From contig JBDREW010000057.1 in the NCBI GenBank assembly GCA_043819385.1, forward strand, positions 1 through 23,714: a stretch of 23,714 nucleotides of DNA. Direction: 5' to 3'. Made by a program: the position numbers and the translations under genes. Of the stretch, positions 1 to 6,485 are shown in pieces (position 1 is the first letter of the stretch; each line of letters opens with the position of its first letter). This DNA comes from JBDREW01 sp043819385 (GTDB lineage: Bacteria > Patescibacteriota > Minisyncoccia > Minisyncoccales > GWA2-38-27). The notes beneath the pieces were generated by a model. It saw only the letters and a program-made list of their open reading frames with translations. It was not told where the DNA came from and searched no databases.

Positions 1-10
1 AAAATAAATT

Positions 11-355
11 ATGTTAAAAATTACTAAAAAAGATATACAAAAAATTAATCATTTCAGAAATCTTTTTCCAAAAGAAATAAATATTGGACTTCATCTTTGC
101 GAAGATGAGGGAAATTATACTATTAAAATTTTGGAATTTCCTAATGCTATTACGCAAGCAGAAAATCTTGATGATTTAATTACTATGGTTAGTGATTGTG
201 TGGCAACTATTCTTGATATTCCTCAAAAATATTTACATTATATGCCTCGTTATCTTCCATCTATTTCACTTGCGCAATATATGAATGCTTTTCCTAAAAA
301 TAAAATTATGGAAAAGGGCGAATTATTAATAGAGGAAAAATGCTGTTTAAAATGA
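11..355 (+). CDS. hicB: HicB-like antitoxin
   Basis: Probable antitoxin of a type II HicAB toxin-antitoxin module; it would bind and neutralise the HicA RNase encoded just downstream. The 114-residue protein has the HicB core pattern: a strand 'YTIKILEFPNAITQAENLDDL' style segment at about residues 36-56 (family pattern: G-Y-x-A-x-x-P-x-L-P-G-x-x-T-x-G-x-T-x-E-E-A), followed by a helix. The C-terminal part (about residues 75-114) should carry the DNA-binding or dimerisation region, but I cannot assign it to a known fold. Its last bases overlap the start of the next gene, as expected for a co-translated pair. The gene order is antitoxin then toxin. No Shine-Dalgarno site can be judged because the window begins 10 bases upstream. 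Confidence 0.68.
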   Translation: MLKITKKDIQKINHFRNLFPKEINIGLHLCEDEGNYTIKILEFPNAITQAENLDDLITMVSDCVATILDIPQKYLHYMPRYLPSISLAQYMNAFPKNKIMEKGELLIEEKCCLK

Positions 356-561
356 ATATAGCCAATTGTTCGTGGAAAAAACTTGTTAACCTTGCCAAAA
401 AATGTGGATTTTATATTAAAGAAGGAGGAAATCATACAAAAGTAGAAAACAAAGAAGGAAAATTTATTACAACAATTCCAAGAAAAAACAGATTGAATAA
501 ACATACTGTTAACGGAATAATTAAAAGATTTAAAGAATGTGGTTGTATGATTTCTATTTAA
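340..561 (+). CDS. hicA: HicA-like mRNA interferase toxin
   Basis: Small basic protein (73 residues) with the HicA/YcfA double-stranded-RNA-binding-like pattern: an N-terminal 'W-K-K-L-V-x-L-A-K-K-C-G-F' helix, then 'G-G-N-H-T-K-V' with the presumptive catalytic His (about residue 32), then a basic 'T-I-P-R-K-N-R-L-N-K-H-T-V-N-G-I-I-K' segment matching the usual 'H-x-x-x-E-[IL]-x-x-G-T-L-x-x-I-[LI]-K' ending. HicA family enzymes cleave mRNA in the absence of HicB. Two starts are possible: ATG at 340, which has AGAGG five bases upstream, or ATG at 352, which forms an ATGA overlap with the hicB stop. I list the first because of its ribosome binding site. The active-site His is present, so nothing suggests an inactive toxin. 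Confidence 0.7.
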   Translation: MLFKMNIANCSWKKLVNLAKKCGFYIKEGGNHTKVENKEGKFITTIPRKNRLNKHTVNGIIKRFKECGCMISI

Positions 562-599
562 TAATATTTTAGGTCAGAAATAATTTTTGACTTTTAAAC

Positions 600-627
600 T
601 TGACAGGTTGCCTGGGTTTGTTATTCT
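600..627 (+). promoter_or_regulatory. sigma70-type promoter ahead of the structured leader
   Basis: A perfect -35 hexamer TTGACA (600-605) is followed after 16 bases by TATTCT (622-627). Transcription would begin near 634 and run into the structured leader at 692-763. The -10 matches only 4 of 6 consensus positions. Confidence 0.5.
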
Positions 628-691
628 TAAAGTAGATATAAATAATATGTGTATAAAACAAAATAACATTATTATCGAAATTATTATTAAC

Positions 692-763
692 CTCTTTTGA
701 GAAAGAGATAAGTTGAGTTCTGTCTATATCTTCAACATACCTCTTTCTCGCAAGAGGTTTTTT
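692..763 (+). promoter_or_regulatory. Leader with mutually exclusive hairpins (candidate attenuator)
   Basis: The 296 bases between hicA and the next gene hold this leader. Hairpin 1 pairs CTCTTT (692-697) with AAAGAG (702-707). An intrinsic terminator pairs CCTCTT (740-745) with AAGAGG (752-757) and is followed by six T (758-763). GAGAAAGAG (699-707) is exactly complementary to CTCTTTCTC (741-749), so long-range pairing would disrupt the terminator. That is the layout of a termination/antitermination switch. No known riboswitch or T-box motif is recognised, and no ligand can be proposed from sequence. A simple end-of-transcript terminator for a short RNA starting near 634 is the alternative. 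Confidence 0.5.
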
Positions 764-856
764 GTTGCTTTTTTTCACATTTCTTTATTTTTATTGAAAA
801 ATGAGATTAGCGACAAGGGTTCTTTAACATTTGAAAAGGGAAAAGGGACTATTGTG

Positions 857-1225
857 ATGGAAAACATGGGCATGGATTTTGAAGTAGTTAGTTACAGGCT
901 TGGGTTTGCTGTTGTCTTAGGTCAAGAAGAAAGGAGTTTATTTGAAGTAAGTGTCAAAATTAGAGTTGGAGAATTGGAAGCAAAAGAGGTGGCAGAAGGT
1001 CATACTATTTTTTCTGCATTCAAAGGTGCATTTAAAAAATGTTTTTGTCGTCTTTTTCCAGATTTTAATTTTGATAATATAGATTTTGAAAATGATGATA
1101 ATCTTTCTGATCTTCCTGATCTTGATATAGATGATTTATTGGAGATAACTAATTTTTTAAGAAAAATAGTTATTCAAGAATTTGTATCAGTTAATTCTGA
1201 TCCGGTTGTTCATAATGTCAATTGA
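857..1225 (+). CDS. Small protein resembling a stand-alone LeuA regulatory (dimerisation) domain
   Basis: A 122-residue protein. The segment 'V-S-V-K-I-R-V-G-E-L-E-A-K-E-V-A-E-G' (about residues 30-47) followed by 'A-F-K-G-A-F-K-K' and a 'L-F-P-D' turn resembles the C-terminal allosteric domain of 2-isopropylmalate synthase (LeuA_dimer), in which a beta pair with a 'G-x-G-P-x-D-A' turn is followed by an A-L-x-K-A-L helix. The glycine-rich turn is not conserved (G-H-T-I-F-S-A here). An acidic stretch (about residues 72-95, many D/E/N) follows and is not typical of LeuA. I chose ATG 857 because AAAGGG lies about eight bases upstream and the frame further upstream overlaps the terminator at 740-763; GTG 854 is possible. 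No catalytic TIM barrel is present. The function is unknown; the assignment is a fold-level guess. Confidence 0.45.
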   Translation: MENMGMDFEVVSYRLGFAVVLGQEERSLFEVSVKIRVGELEAKEVAEGHTIFSAFKGAFKKCFCRLFPDFNFDNIDFENDDNLSDLPDLDIDDLLEITNFLRKIVIQEFVSVNSDPVVHNVN

Positions 1226-1233
1226 AATTAAGC

Positions 1234-1262
1234 GCCGGTTTGAAACAAATCGGCTTTTTTTT
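1234..1262 (+). terminator. Intrinsic terminator
   Basis: GCCGGTTTG (1234-1242) pairs with CAAATCGGC (1246-1254), with one G-U pair and an AAA loop, followed by eight T. It closes the transcript of the small LeuA-domain-like gene. Confidence 0.85.
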
Positions 1263-1304
1263 ATATCCCTTATATGTTAAATTAAGATTAAGAAAAAGAG
1301 ATAT

Positions 1305-2687
1305 ATGCAAATTAAAGAAATTTTCAAAAAAATAATTCCTGATTTTTTATTGGCTTTTTATCATTATCTATTAGCTTTATTAGGTGCTTTTTTGTATGGT
1401 TTTCCAAGTAAAGATATAAAAGTGATTGGAATAACTGGAACAAGTGGAAAAACAACAGCAGTTAATTTGACAACTGCAATTTTAGAACAGGCAGGTTATA
1501 AGGTAGCTTGCTTGTCTTCTATTAGATTTAAAATAGGAGACAAAGAATTAGAAAATAAATTAAAAATGACAATGCCTGGTCGTTTTAAAATTCATAAGTT
1601 TTTAAAACAAGCAAAAAAAGAAAAATGTCAATATGCAGTTTTAGAAATAACCTCTGAAGGAATAAAACAATACCGTCATAAATTTATTGATTTTACAGCA
1701 GTTGTTTTTACTAATTTAAGTCCAGAACATATTGAGGCACATAAGGGTTTTGAAAATTATAGAAAAGCAAAATTAAAACTTTTCAAAAATACGAAAAATA
1801 TTCATATTGTTAATTTAGATGATAAAAATGCAGAATATTTTTTAGATTATAGAGCAAAAGAGAAATGGGGATATAATATTAAAATCCAAAATCAAAATAA
1901 AGGAAGAAGGAGAGAGGAAAGCTGGGAAGAGGTCGGACCTCTTTCGAGAGGAAGGGGAAGTTTTGTAGAGGTCCGACCTCTAGAGAGGGAGAGAAAAATT
2001 ACAAATCAAAAAGAATTAAAAATAATAGAAGCAGATAATATTGAAATATTAGAAAATGGAATTGATTTTAGAGTTAAAAGCACTCAATTTAATTTAAATT
2101 TATTAGGTAAATTTAATGTTTATAATTCTTTATCAGCAATTTGTGTTGGATTATCACAAGGAGTTTCTCTTGAAAATTGTAAAATAGCATTAGAAAGAAT
2201 AAAAGGAGTTTCTGGTAGAATGGAAATTGTTATTAAAGAACCATTTAAAGTTGTGGTTGATTATGCTCATACACCAGAAGCACTTGAAAAAGTATATAAA
2301 ACAATTAAAGGTTCTATGTTTCATGTTTCAGGTTCCATGTTGTGTGTTCTTGGTTCTTGCGGAGGAGGGCGTGATAAATGGAAAAGACCTGTTTTAGGAG
2401 AATTAGCAGAAAAATATTGTAAAGAAATAATTATAACAAATGAAGATCCTTATGAAGAAAATCCAATGGAAATAATTGAGCAAGTTGTCAAAGGAGCAAA
2501 AGGAAAAGCTAAAATAATAGTAGATAGAAGACAAGCAATTAGGCAAGCATTAGAAATTGCCAAGCCAAATGATGTTATAATAATAACTGGGAAAGGTTCA
2601 GAACCATGGATGTGCGTAAAAGATAATCAAAAAATCCCTTGGGATGATCGTCAAATAGTTAAAGAAGAGTTTCAGAAATTAAAATAA
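1305..2687 (+). CDS. murE: MurE-like Mur ligase (UDP-MurNAc-tripeptide synthetase family)
   Basis: ATP-dependent amino-acid ligase of the cytoplasmic peptidoglycan precursor pathway. The 460 residues show the P-loop G-T-S-G-K-T-T (45-51), the central-domain motifs, S-G-R-M-E (303-307), D-Y-A-H-T-P-E-A-L (319-327) and G-G-G-R-D-K-W-K-R-P (353-362), all diagnostic for MurE. The usual N-terminal UDP-binding domain is missing; a hydrophobic segment (about 12-33) precedes the P-loop directly. Where MurE carries D-N-P-R (third-residue amino-acid selection), this protein has N-E-D-P-Y-E-E-N-P (379-387), so the amino acid added cannot be predicted. Residues about 195-235 are a charged, Arg/Glu-rich insertion encoded by the palindromic repeat at 1905-1995. 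A smaller insertion (about 336-346) lies before C-V-L-G-S-C-G-G-G. Both keep the frame open. The start at 1305 has only a weak AAGAGA ribosome site. Confidence 0.82.
   Translation: MQIKEIFKKIIPDFLLAFYHYLLALLGAFLYGFPSKDIKVIGITGTSGKTTAVNLTTAILEQAGYKVACLSSIRFKIGDKELENKLKMTMPGRFKIHKFLKQAKKEKCQYAVLEITSEGIKQYRHKFIDFTAVVFTNLSPEHIEAHKGFENYRKAKLKLFKNTKNIHIVNLDDKNAEYFLDYRAKEKWGYNIKIQNQNKGRRREESWEEVGPLSRGRGSFVEVRPLERERKITNQKELKIIEADNIEILENGIDFRVKSTQFNLNLLGKFNVYNSLSAICVGLSQGVSLENCKIALERIKGVSGRMEIVIKEPFKVVVDYAHTPEALEKVYKTIKGSMFHVSGSMLCVLGSCGGGRDKWKRPVLGELAEKYCKEIIITNEDPYEENPMEIIEQVVKGAKGKAKIIVDRRQAIRQALEIAKPNDVIIITGKGSEPWMCVKDNQKIPWDDRQIVKEEFQKLK
1905..1995 (+). repeat. Palindromic repeat copy A, inside the murE-like gene
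   Basis: Arms AGAGGTCGGACCTCT (1928-1942) and AGAGGTCCGACCTCT (1967-1981) are perfect 15-base inverted repeats with a 24-base spacer containing GAGAGGAAGGGGAAGTTTT. The upstream flank reads GAGGAAAGCTGGGAAG. The copy is in frame and encodes an extra charged stretch. It belongs to the family also found at 2690, 12705, 13185 and 14900, all in the same orientation. Confidence 0.85.
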
Positions 2688-2689
2688 AG

Positions 2690-2760
2690 GGAGTTAATAG
2701 AGGTCGGACCTCTTTCGAGAGGGAGAGGAAGCTTTATAGGGGTCTGACCTCAAGAGGGAA
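2690..2760 (+). repeat. Palindromic repeat copy B
   Basis: Arm AGAGGTCGGACCTCT (2699-2713) is followed after 24 bases by the degenerate arm AGGGGTCTGACCTCA (2738-2752). The spacer GAGAGGGAGAGGAAGC matches the other copies. It starts three bases after the murE-like stop codon, so it is transcribed with that gene, and it is followed by AT-rich filler made of AAAATT/AAATT words. Confidence 0.8.
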
Positions 2761-2819
2761 AGATTTAAAATTAAATCATTTAAAATTTATTCAAAATTCA
2801 AAATTAAAAATTTAAAATT

Positions 2820-2850
2820 AAAGAGAGTGTTATCCACTCTTTTTGTTTTT
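2820..2850 (+). terminator. Intrinsic terminator after the murE-like gene and repeat B
   Basis: AAAGAGAGTG (2820-2829) pairs with CACTCTTTTT (2835-2844) with one G-U pair and a five-base loop, followed by a T-rich tail. Confidence 0.75.
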
Positions 2851-2926
2851 GAAAAGAAAAGGTAAAATGATGATAGGCGACTGAGTCGTTTAATTATTAA
2901 GTTATTATTTAAAATAATAAAACTCT

Positions 2927-4555
2927 ATGAGTAATAAAGAATTTTTCGTGCCAATTTATTTGGCTTTTGTTTTAGCATTAGTATTTTCATTTTCTAATTT
3001 TTTAGATTTTAAAAAACAAACTGGAGCAATAATAGGAGATTTAAATGGTTTGGATACTATAAAAGATATAAGTGATATTAAAATAGATAGTACAGATATA
3101 TTAGATAACATTAGAGTAGATGTAGATTCAGATAAAACAACAGATATTATTAATATAATGCCATCAGGAAAGTTTATTTATCCTTTGTATGGAGCTTATT
3201 TATCAGATATAAGAGAATTAAAATTTCAGGTAGAAAATGCAAAAGCTGTTGAGTTTTATATTAGAAGACCGGAATCTTTAACAGAAATATATTTAGGAAG
3301 TGCTGTTTTTTCAAAGGATAAAAATGTTTGGATTTATTATTTGTTAACAAATTCAACTCCTAATGCTGATTACTTTATTTATTCTAAAATTACTAATGAA
3401 TATGGTAAATATAATGGTAGTTCAGTATATATTACTGTTAAAAATGATATAGATGTAGAAGAAAGTGTAGTTCAAAATTTAGTGGATAATATAAAGATAG
3501 ATGAAGATAATTTTGAAATTGAAGAACAGAATTTGATAGACGCAGAAGAACAATTAAAAATAGATATTTCAACAGAAATACAAGAATTATCAGAGAAAGC
3601 TGATGAAATTTTGAATGGGGATAATGAAGATGTAAAAATTCAAATTTATCAGCAAACTCAGGATCTTTCTCAAAAAGCACAAGGAGATATAAATAATATA
3701 TTAAATACCAATCAAGGACAAGAACAAGTTAAGGAATTAATTAATCAGGATATTGAAAGAATTATAAATTTGATTAGAGATACATCAGATTCAGAAGAAG
3801 CTGAGATATTAGAATTAAGAGAAGAAAAACAGGAAAATATTGATAAATTAATAGATAAAGTTCAAGAGATATTAAAAAAGCAAGAAGAAGTTGAAATAGA
3901 AAAACAAGAATTATTTGTTAATGACTCTGATGGTGATGGTATATCAGATAAAGAAGAGATAAGATTAAAAACAAATCCATTAAGTGTAGATTCAGACCAA
4001 GATGGTTTTCTTGATGGTACAGAAATTGCTTTAGGATATGACCCTTTAAATCCTTCTCCAGCAGACAAAATAAAATATGAAGACCCAAAAGAGAAAAAAA
4101 TTGAAGTTTCAGAGAAGTATAAAGTTGAAAAAGTAGAATTAGTATCATTAGAAGAAAAACCAGAAGAAAAAGTTTTGAAGATTGAGGGGAAAGCCCCTCC
4201 TTATAGTTTTGTTACAATTTATATTTATTCTTTACCAATTGTGGTTGTTACTAAGGCAGATGCTAATGGAAATTGGCAATATATTTTAGATAAGCCATTA
4301 GATGATGGACAACATCAAGTTTATGCAACAGTAACAAATAATGTAGGAGAAATTGATGAAAAATCTGAATCATTTGATTTTGCCAAAACAGGAGAAAAAG
4401 TATTTCGTATTTTTGCTAGTCAAGGTGAAGCTCAAGTTGCTTCCCCGGTTCAAGAATTCAAAAGTAGCTTTATAATTTTAATAATATCTACTATTATTTT
4501 TGTTTTGGGAATAGCTTTTATTTCAATTGGCTTTTTTATGCGTGAAAGAACATAA
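2927..4555 (+). CDS. Membrane-anchored surface protein with coiled coil and thrombospondin-3-like calcium loops
   Basis: The 542-residue protein has an N-terminal membrane segment (about 8-26) and a C-terminal one (about 513-537) followed by the basic tail M-R-E-R-T. Residues about 80-172 look like a beta-rich domain. Residues about 185-330 are a long Glu/Gln/Ile-rich probable coiled coil. Two thrombospondin type-3 calcium loops follow, D-S-D-G-D-G-I-S-D (333-341) and D-S-D-Q-D-G-F-L-D (355-363). Residues about 400-485 resemble a bacterial Ig-like domain (G-K-A-P-P-Y-S-F-V-T-I-Y-I-Y, then D-A-N-G-N-W). Such architecture usually places the middle outside the cell, anchored at both ends. The sensor kinase gene starts 19 bases downstream, suggesting cotranscription. 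No enzymatic domain is visible. The start has no clear Shine-Dalgarno site. Confidence 0.75.
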   Translation: MSNKEFFVPIYLAFVLALVFSFSNFLDFKKQTGAIIGDLNGLDTIKDISDIKIDSTDILDNIRVDVDSDKTTDIINIMPSGKFIYPLYGAYLSDIRELKFQVENAKAVEFYIRRPESLTEIYLGSAVFSKDKNVWIYYLLTNSTPNADYFIYSKITNEYGKYNGSSVYITVKNDIDVEESVVQNLVDNIKIDEDNFEIEEQNLIDAEEQLKIDISTEIQELSEKADEILNGDNEDVKIQIYQQTQDLSQKAQGDINNILNTNQGQEQVKELINQDIERIINLIRDTSDSEEAEILELREEKQENIDKLIDKVQEILKKQEEVEIEKQELFVNDSDGDGISDKEEIRLKTNPLSVDSDQDGFLDGTEIALGYDPLNPSPADKIKYEDPKEKKIEVSEKYKVEKVELVSLEEKPEEKVLKIEGKAPPYSFVTIYIYSLPIVVVTKADANGNWQYILDKPLDDGQHQVYATVTNNVGEIDEKSESFDFAKTGEKVFRIFASQGEAQVASPVQEFKSSFIILIISTIIFVLGIAFISIGFFMRERT

Positions 4556-4574
4556 ATAAATTTCTATTATAATT

Positions 4575-5969
4575 ATGAAAAGATTTTTTCTAAAAATTGT
4601 AGTGTTCATAAAGCAATATCCAAGTGTTTTGTATTCTTTTCTTTTGATTTTAGTTTTGCCAATAGCTCTTTATTATAATACTTTTTCAGTTGCTGAATCA
4701 TTTCAGAGTGATATTGATAGAAGCTTACAAACAAAAGCACTAATAACTGAAAATATTTTAGGAGAATTTTTAGCTGATTTTTTGGATAATCCTGGGGAAA
4801 TTCAGAAAAAAATTGATAAAATTATTACTGAAAATTCAGAAATTAAAGGATTAAGTATATTAAAAGAAGAACAAGGAGAATTCACTGTTTTAGCTTCTAA
4901 TAATTCTGTTGAAATTGGTGGAAAAACACAAGATCCTTCTTTTATTCTTTCTTTTTCTCAAGATCAAGCAATTGCTAATTTAGCAGAAAAAAATGGCGAA
5001 AGAGTTTGGAATGTTATTAAGCCGATTTATGATAAAGAAACAGGAGATAAAAAAGGGCTTATAAAAATATCTTTGTCGCTTGAAGATTCAGATGTTTTAA
5101 TTACAAAAACTATTTTTAAGTCGTTTATTATTGTTTTTGTAATAATAATTCTTACTTTGTTTTTAATATTTCAGCATACTCGTCTTTTTGGATATGTTGC
5201 TTTGTCTAAAAAATTACAAGACATTGATAAAATGAAAGATGATTTTATTAGAATGACTACTCATGAGTTGAGAAGTCCGATTGTGAGCATAAGAGGATAT
5301 ATTGATATTTTAGAAGATGATTTAAAAAAAACTCTGACAGGCAGACAGAAAGAATCTTTTGAAAAAGTTAAAATTTCATCAAAAAATTTAAATGATTTGA
5401 TATCTGATATTTTAGAAGTTTCAAGAATACAACAAGGACAATTAGATTTTAATTCAAAAATAATTTCTCCTTCTAAAAAAATAAATGAGATTATAAAAGA
5501 ATTAACAATGAAGGCAGAACAAAAAGGATTATCTTTAATTGCAGAAATTGATAAAGGAAATTATTATATAAATGTTAATCCGGAAAGATTTAGACAGGTT
5601 TTAGTTAATTTAATTGAAAATTCTATAAAATATACATTTGAAGGTCAGATTTCTATAAAAACAATAGCTGAAGAAATTAAGCAAAGATATATTATTGAAA
5701 TAAAAGATACTGGAGTTGGAATTTCAGCTGAAGCACAAAAAAAGCTATTTTCAAGATTTTATAGAGTAAAAACAAAAAAAACAGCATTAGTTCCTGGGAC
5801 AGGACTTGGTTTGTGGATTACAAAAAAATTATGTCAAAAAATGAAAGGAGAAATATTTGTTGAAAGTATGGAGGGAGCTGGTACAAAATTTACTATAATT
5901 TTCCCTTTATTTATTAAACCAAAAAATAAATTAAAAAATAAACCAATTTCAAAATCAGTTTTAGAATAA
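4575..5969 (+). CDS. Membrane sensor histidine kinase
   Basis: Two-component sensor kinase, 464 residues. Membrane segments at about 18-34 and 182-200 enclose an extracytoplasmic sensor region of about 145 residues with no recognised domain. A short linker leads to the HisKA dimerisation domain with the phospho-acceptor in T-H-E-L-R-S-P (His230). The ATPase domain follows: N-box with Asn349 (L-V-N-L-I-E-N-S-I-K-Y), G1 box D-T-G-V-G (378-382), F-box around F-S-R-F-Y-R, and G2 box G-T-G-L-G-L (408-413). All catalytic motifs are intact. No HAMP or PAS domain is obvious. No response regulator is encoded in the window, so the partner is unknown. The gene lies 19 bases after the calcium-loop surface protein and is probably expressed with it. 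Confidence 0.92.
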   Translation: MKRFFLKIVVFIKQYPSVLYSFLLILVLPIALYYNTFSVAESFQSDIDRSLQTKALITENILGEFLADFLDNPGEIQKKIDKIITENSEIKGLSILKEEQGEFTVLASNNSVEIGGKTQDPSFILSFSQDQAIANLAEKNGERVWNVIKPIYDKETGDKKGLIKISLSLEDSDVLITKTIFKSFIIVFVIIILTLFLIFQHTRLFGYVALSKKLQDIDKMKDDFIRMTTHELRSPIVSIRGYIDILEDDLKKTLTGRQKESFEKVKISSKNLNDLISDILEVSRIQQGQLDFNSKIISPSKKINEIIKELTMKAEQKGLSLIAEIDKGNYYINVNPERFRQVLVNLIENSIKYTFEGQISIKTIAEEIKQRYIIEIKDTGVGISAEAQKKLFSRFYRVKTKKTALVPGTGLGLWITKKLCQKMKGEIFVESMEGAGTKFTIIFPLFIKPKNKLKNKPISKSVLE

Positions 5970-6019
5970 TGAATTTTTTAGTAATATAAATTATATCAAG
6001 GATTTGTTTATATTATTTT

Positions 6020-6120
6020 AGATAGTGGCTCTTACCCTATAGCTAAGGGCATAGGGTTGATTTCAAAGTGAAATTAGGTTAAGCTAATAAAAGATATCTC
6101 TTTAAAGATATTTTTGTTTT
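6020..6120 (+). ncRNA. Structured intergenic RNA candidate ending in a terminator
   Basis: Between the kinase and the next gene lie three consecutive hairpins: ACCCTAT (6034-6040) with ATAGGGT (6051-6057); TTTCA (6061-6065) with TGAAA (6069-6073); and a terminator pairing AAAGATATCT (6090-6099) with AGATATTTTT (6106-6115), then GTTTT. GGCTCTTACC near 6028 and GGTTAAGCT near 6078 can close the first two hairpins into an imperfect three-way junction. It could be the 3' end of the kinase transcript, a leader of the next gene, or an independent small RNA. No known family is recognised. Confidence 0.4.
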
Positions 6121-6134
6121 AATTTGAATATTTT

Positions 6135-6449
6135 ATGTCAAAGCAATATATGTCAAAATCTGTGAAAAAATATATCAGAAAAGAAAAATCCCGAATTAGA
6201 AGGGAGTTTTTGACTTTAAAAGAACAAGAAGAAATGATTAGTAAGCTTTATAGAAAAATTAAAAGTAAGCCAGTGATTGGAAAGAAGAAACCTATTCAAG
6301 AAATTTCTTCAAAGAATATTAAGGTTGGAAACGATAAAAAAGAAGCTAAAAAAGAAGTAAAGAAAGTTGTTGATAAAAAATCCGTAAAAAAGAGAAAAGT
6401 AGAAAAAACAGAAAAAAAAGAGAAAGAAACTAAAAAAACCAAAAAATAA
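6135..6449 (+). CDS. Small lysine-rich protein of unknown function
   Basis: A 104-residue protein, roughly one third lysine. The first 45 residues (K-K-Y-I-R-K-E-K-S-R-I-R-R-E-F and a following helix) look like a folded helical region; the rest is a low-complexity Lys/Glu/Val tail resembling histone H1-like or nucleic-acid-binding tails. I considered ribosomal protein bS21 and do not see its conserved pattern. A second ATG five codons in (6150) is preceded by the same kind of context as the first (ATGTCAAA at both), so either could be used; neither has a Shine-Dalgarno site. RNA or DNA binding is plausible from charge alone but is not shown. Confidence 0.6.
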   Translation: MSKQYMSKSVKKYIRKEKSRIRREFLTLKEQEEMISKLYRKIKSKPVIGKKKPIQEISSKNIKVGNDKKEAKKEVKKVVDKKSVKKRKVEKTEKKEKETKKTKK

Positions 6450-6485
6450 TTTTTGTTTTTAAATTTTTATCTTTTTTTTAAAAAA

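Noticed and set aside
569..778. Open frame on the minus strand between hicA and the LeuA-domain-like gene
   Set aside because: It runs through the promoter, leader hairpins and terminator, has no ribosome site, and resembles no protein family.
2849..2876. Promoter for the surface protein gene (TTGAAA with TGATAG)
   Set aside because: The -10 match is too poor to support; a promoter is probably present but I cannot place it.
6135..6449. Ribosomal protein bS21
   Set aside because: Basic and small, but the conserved bS21 N-terminal pattern is not present.
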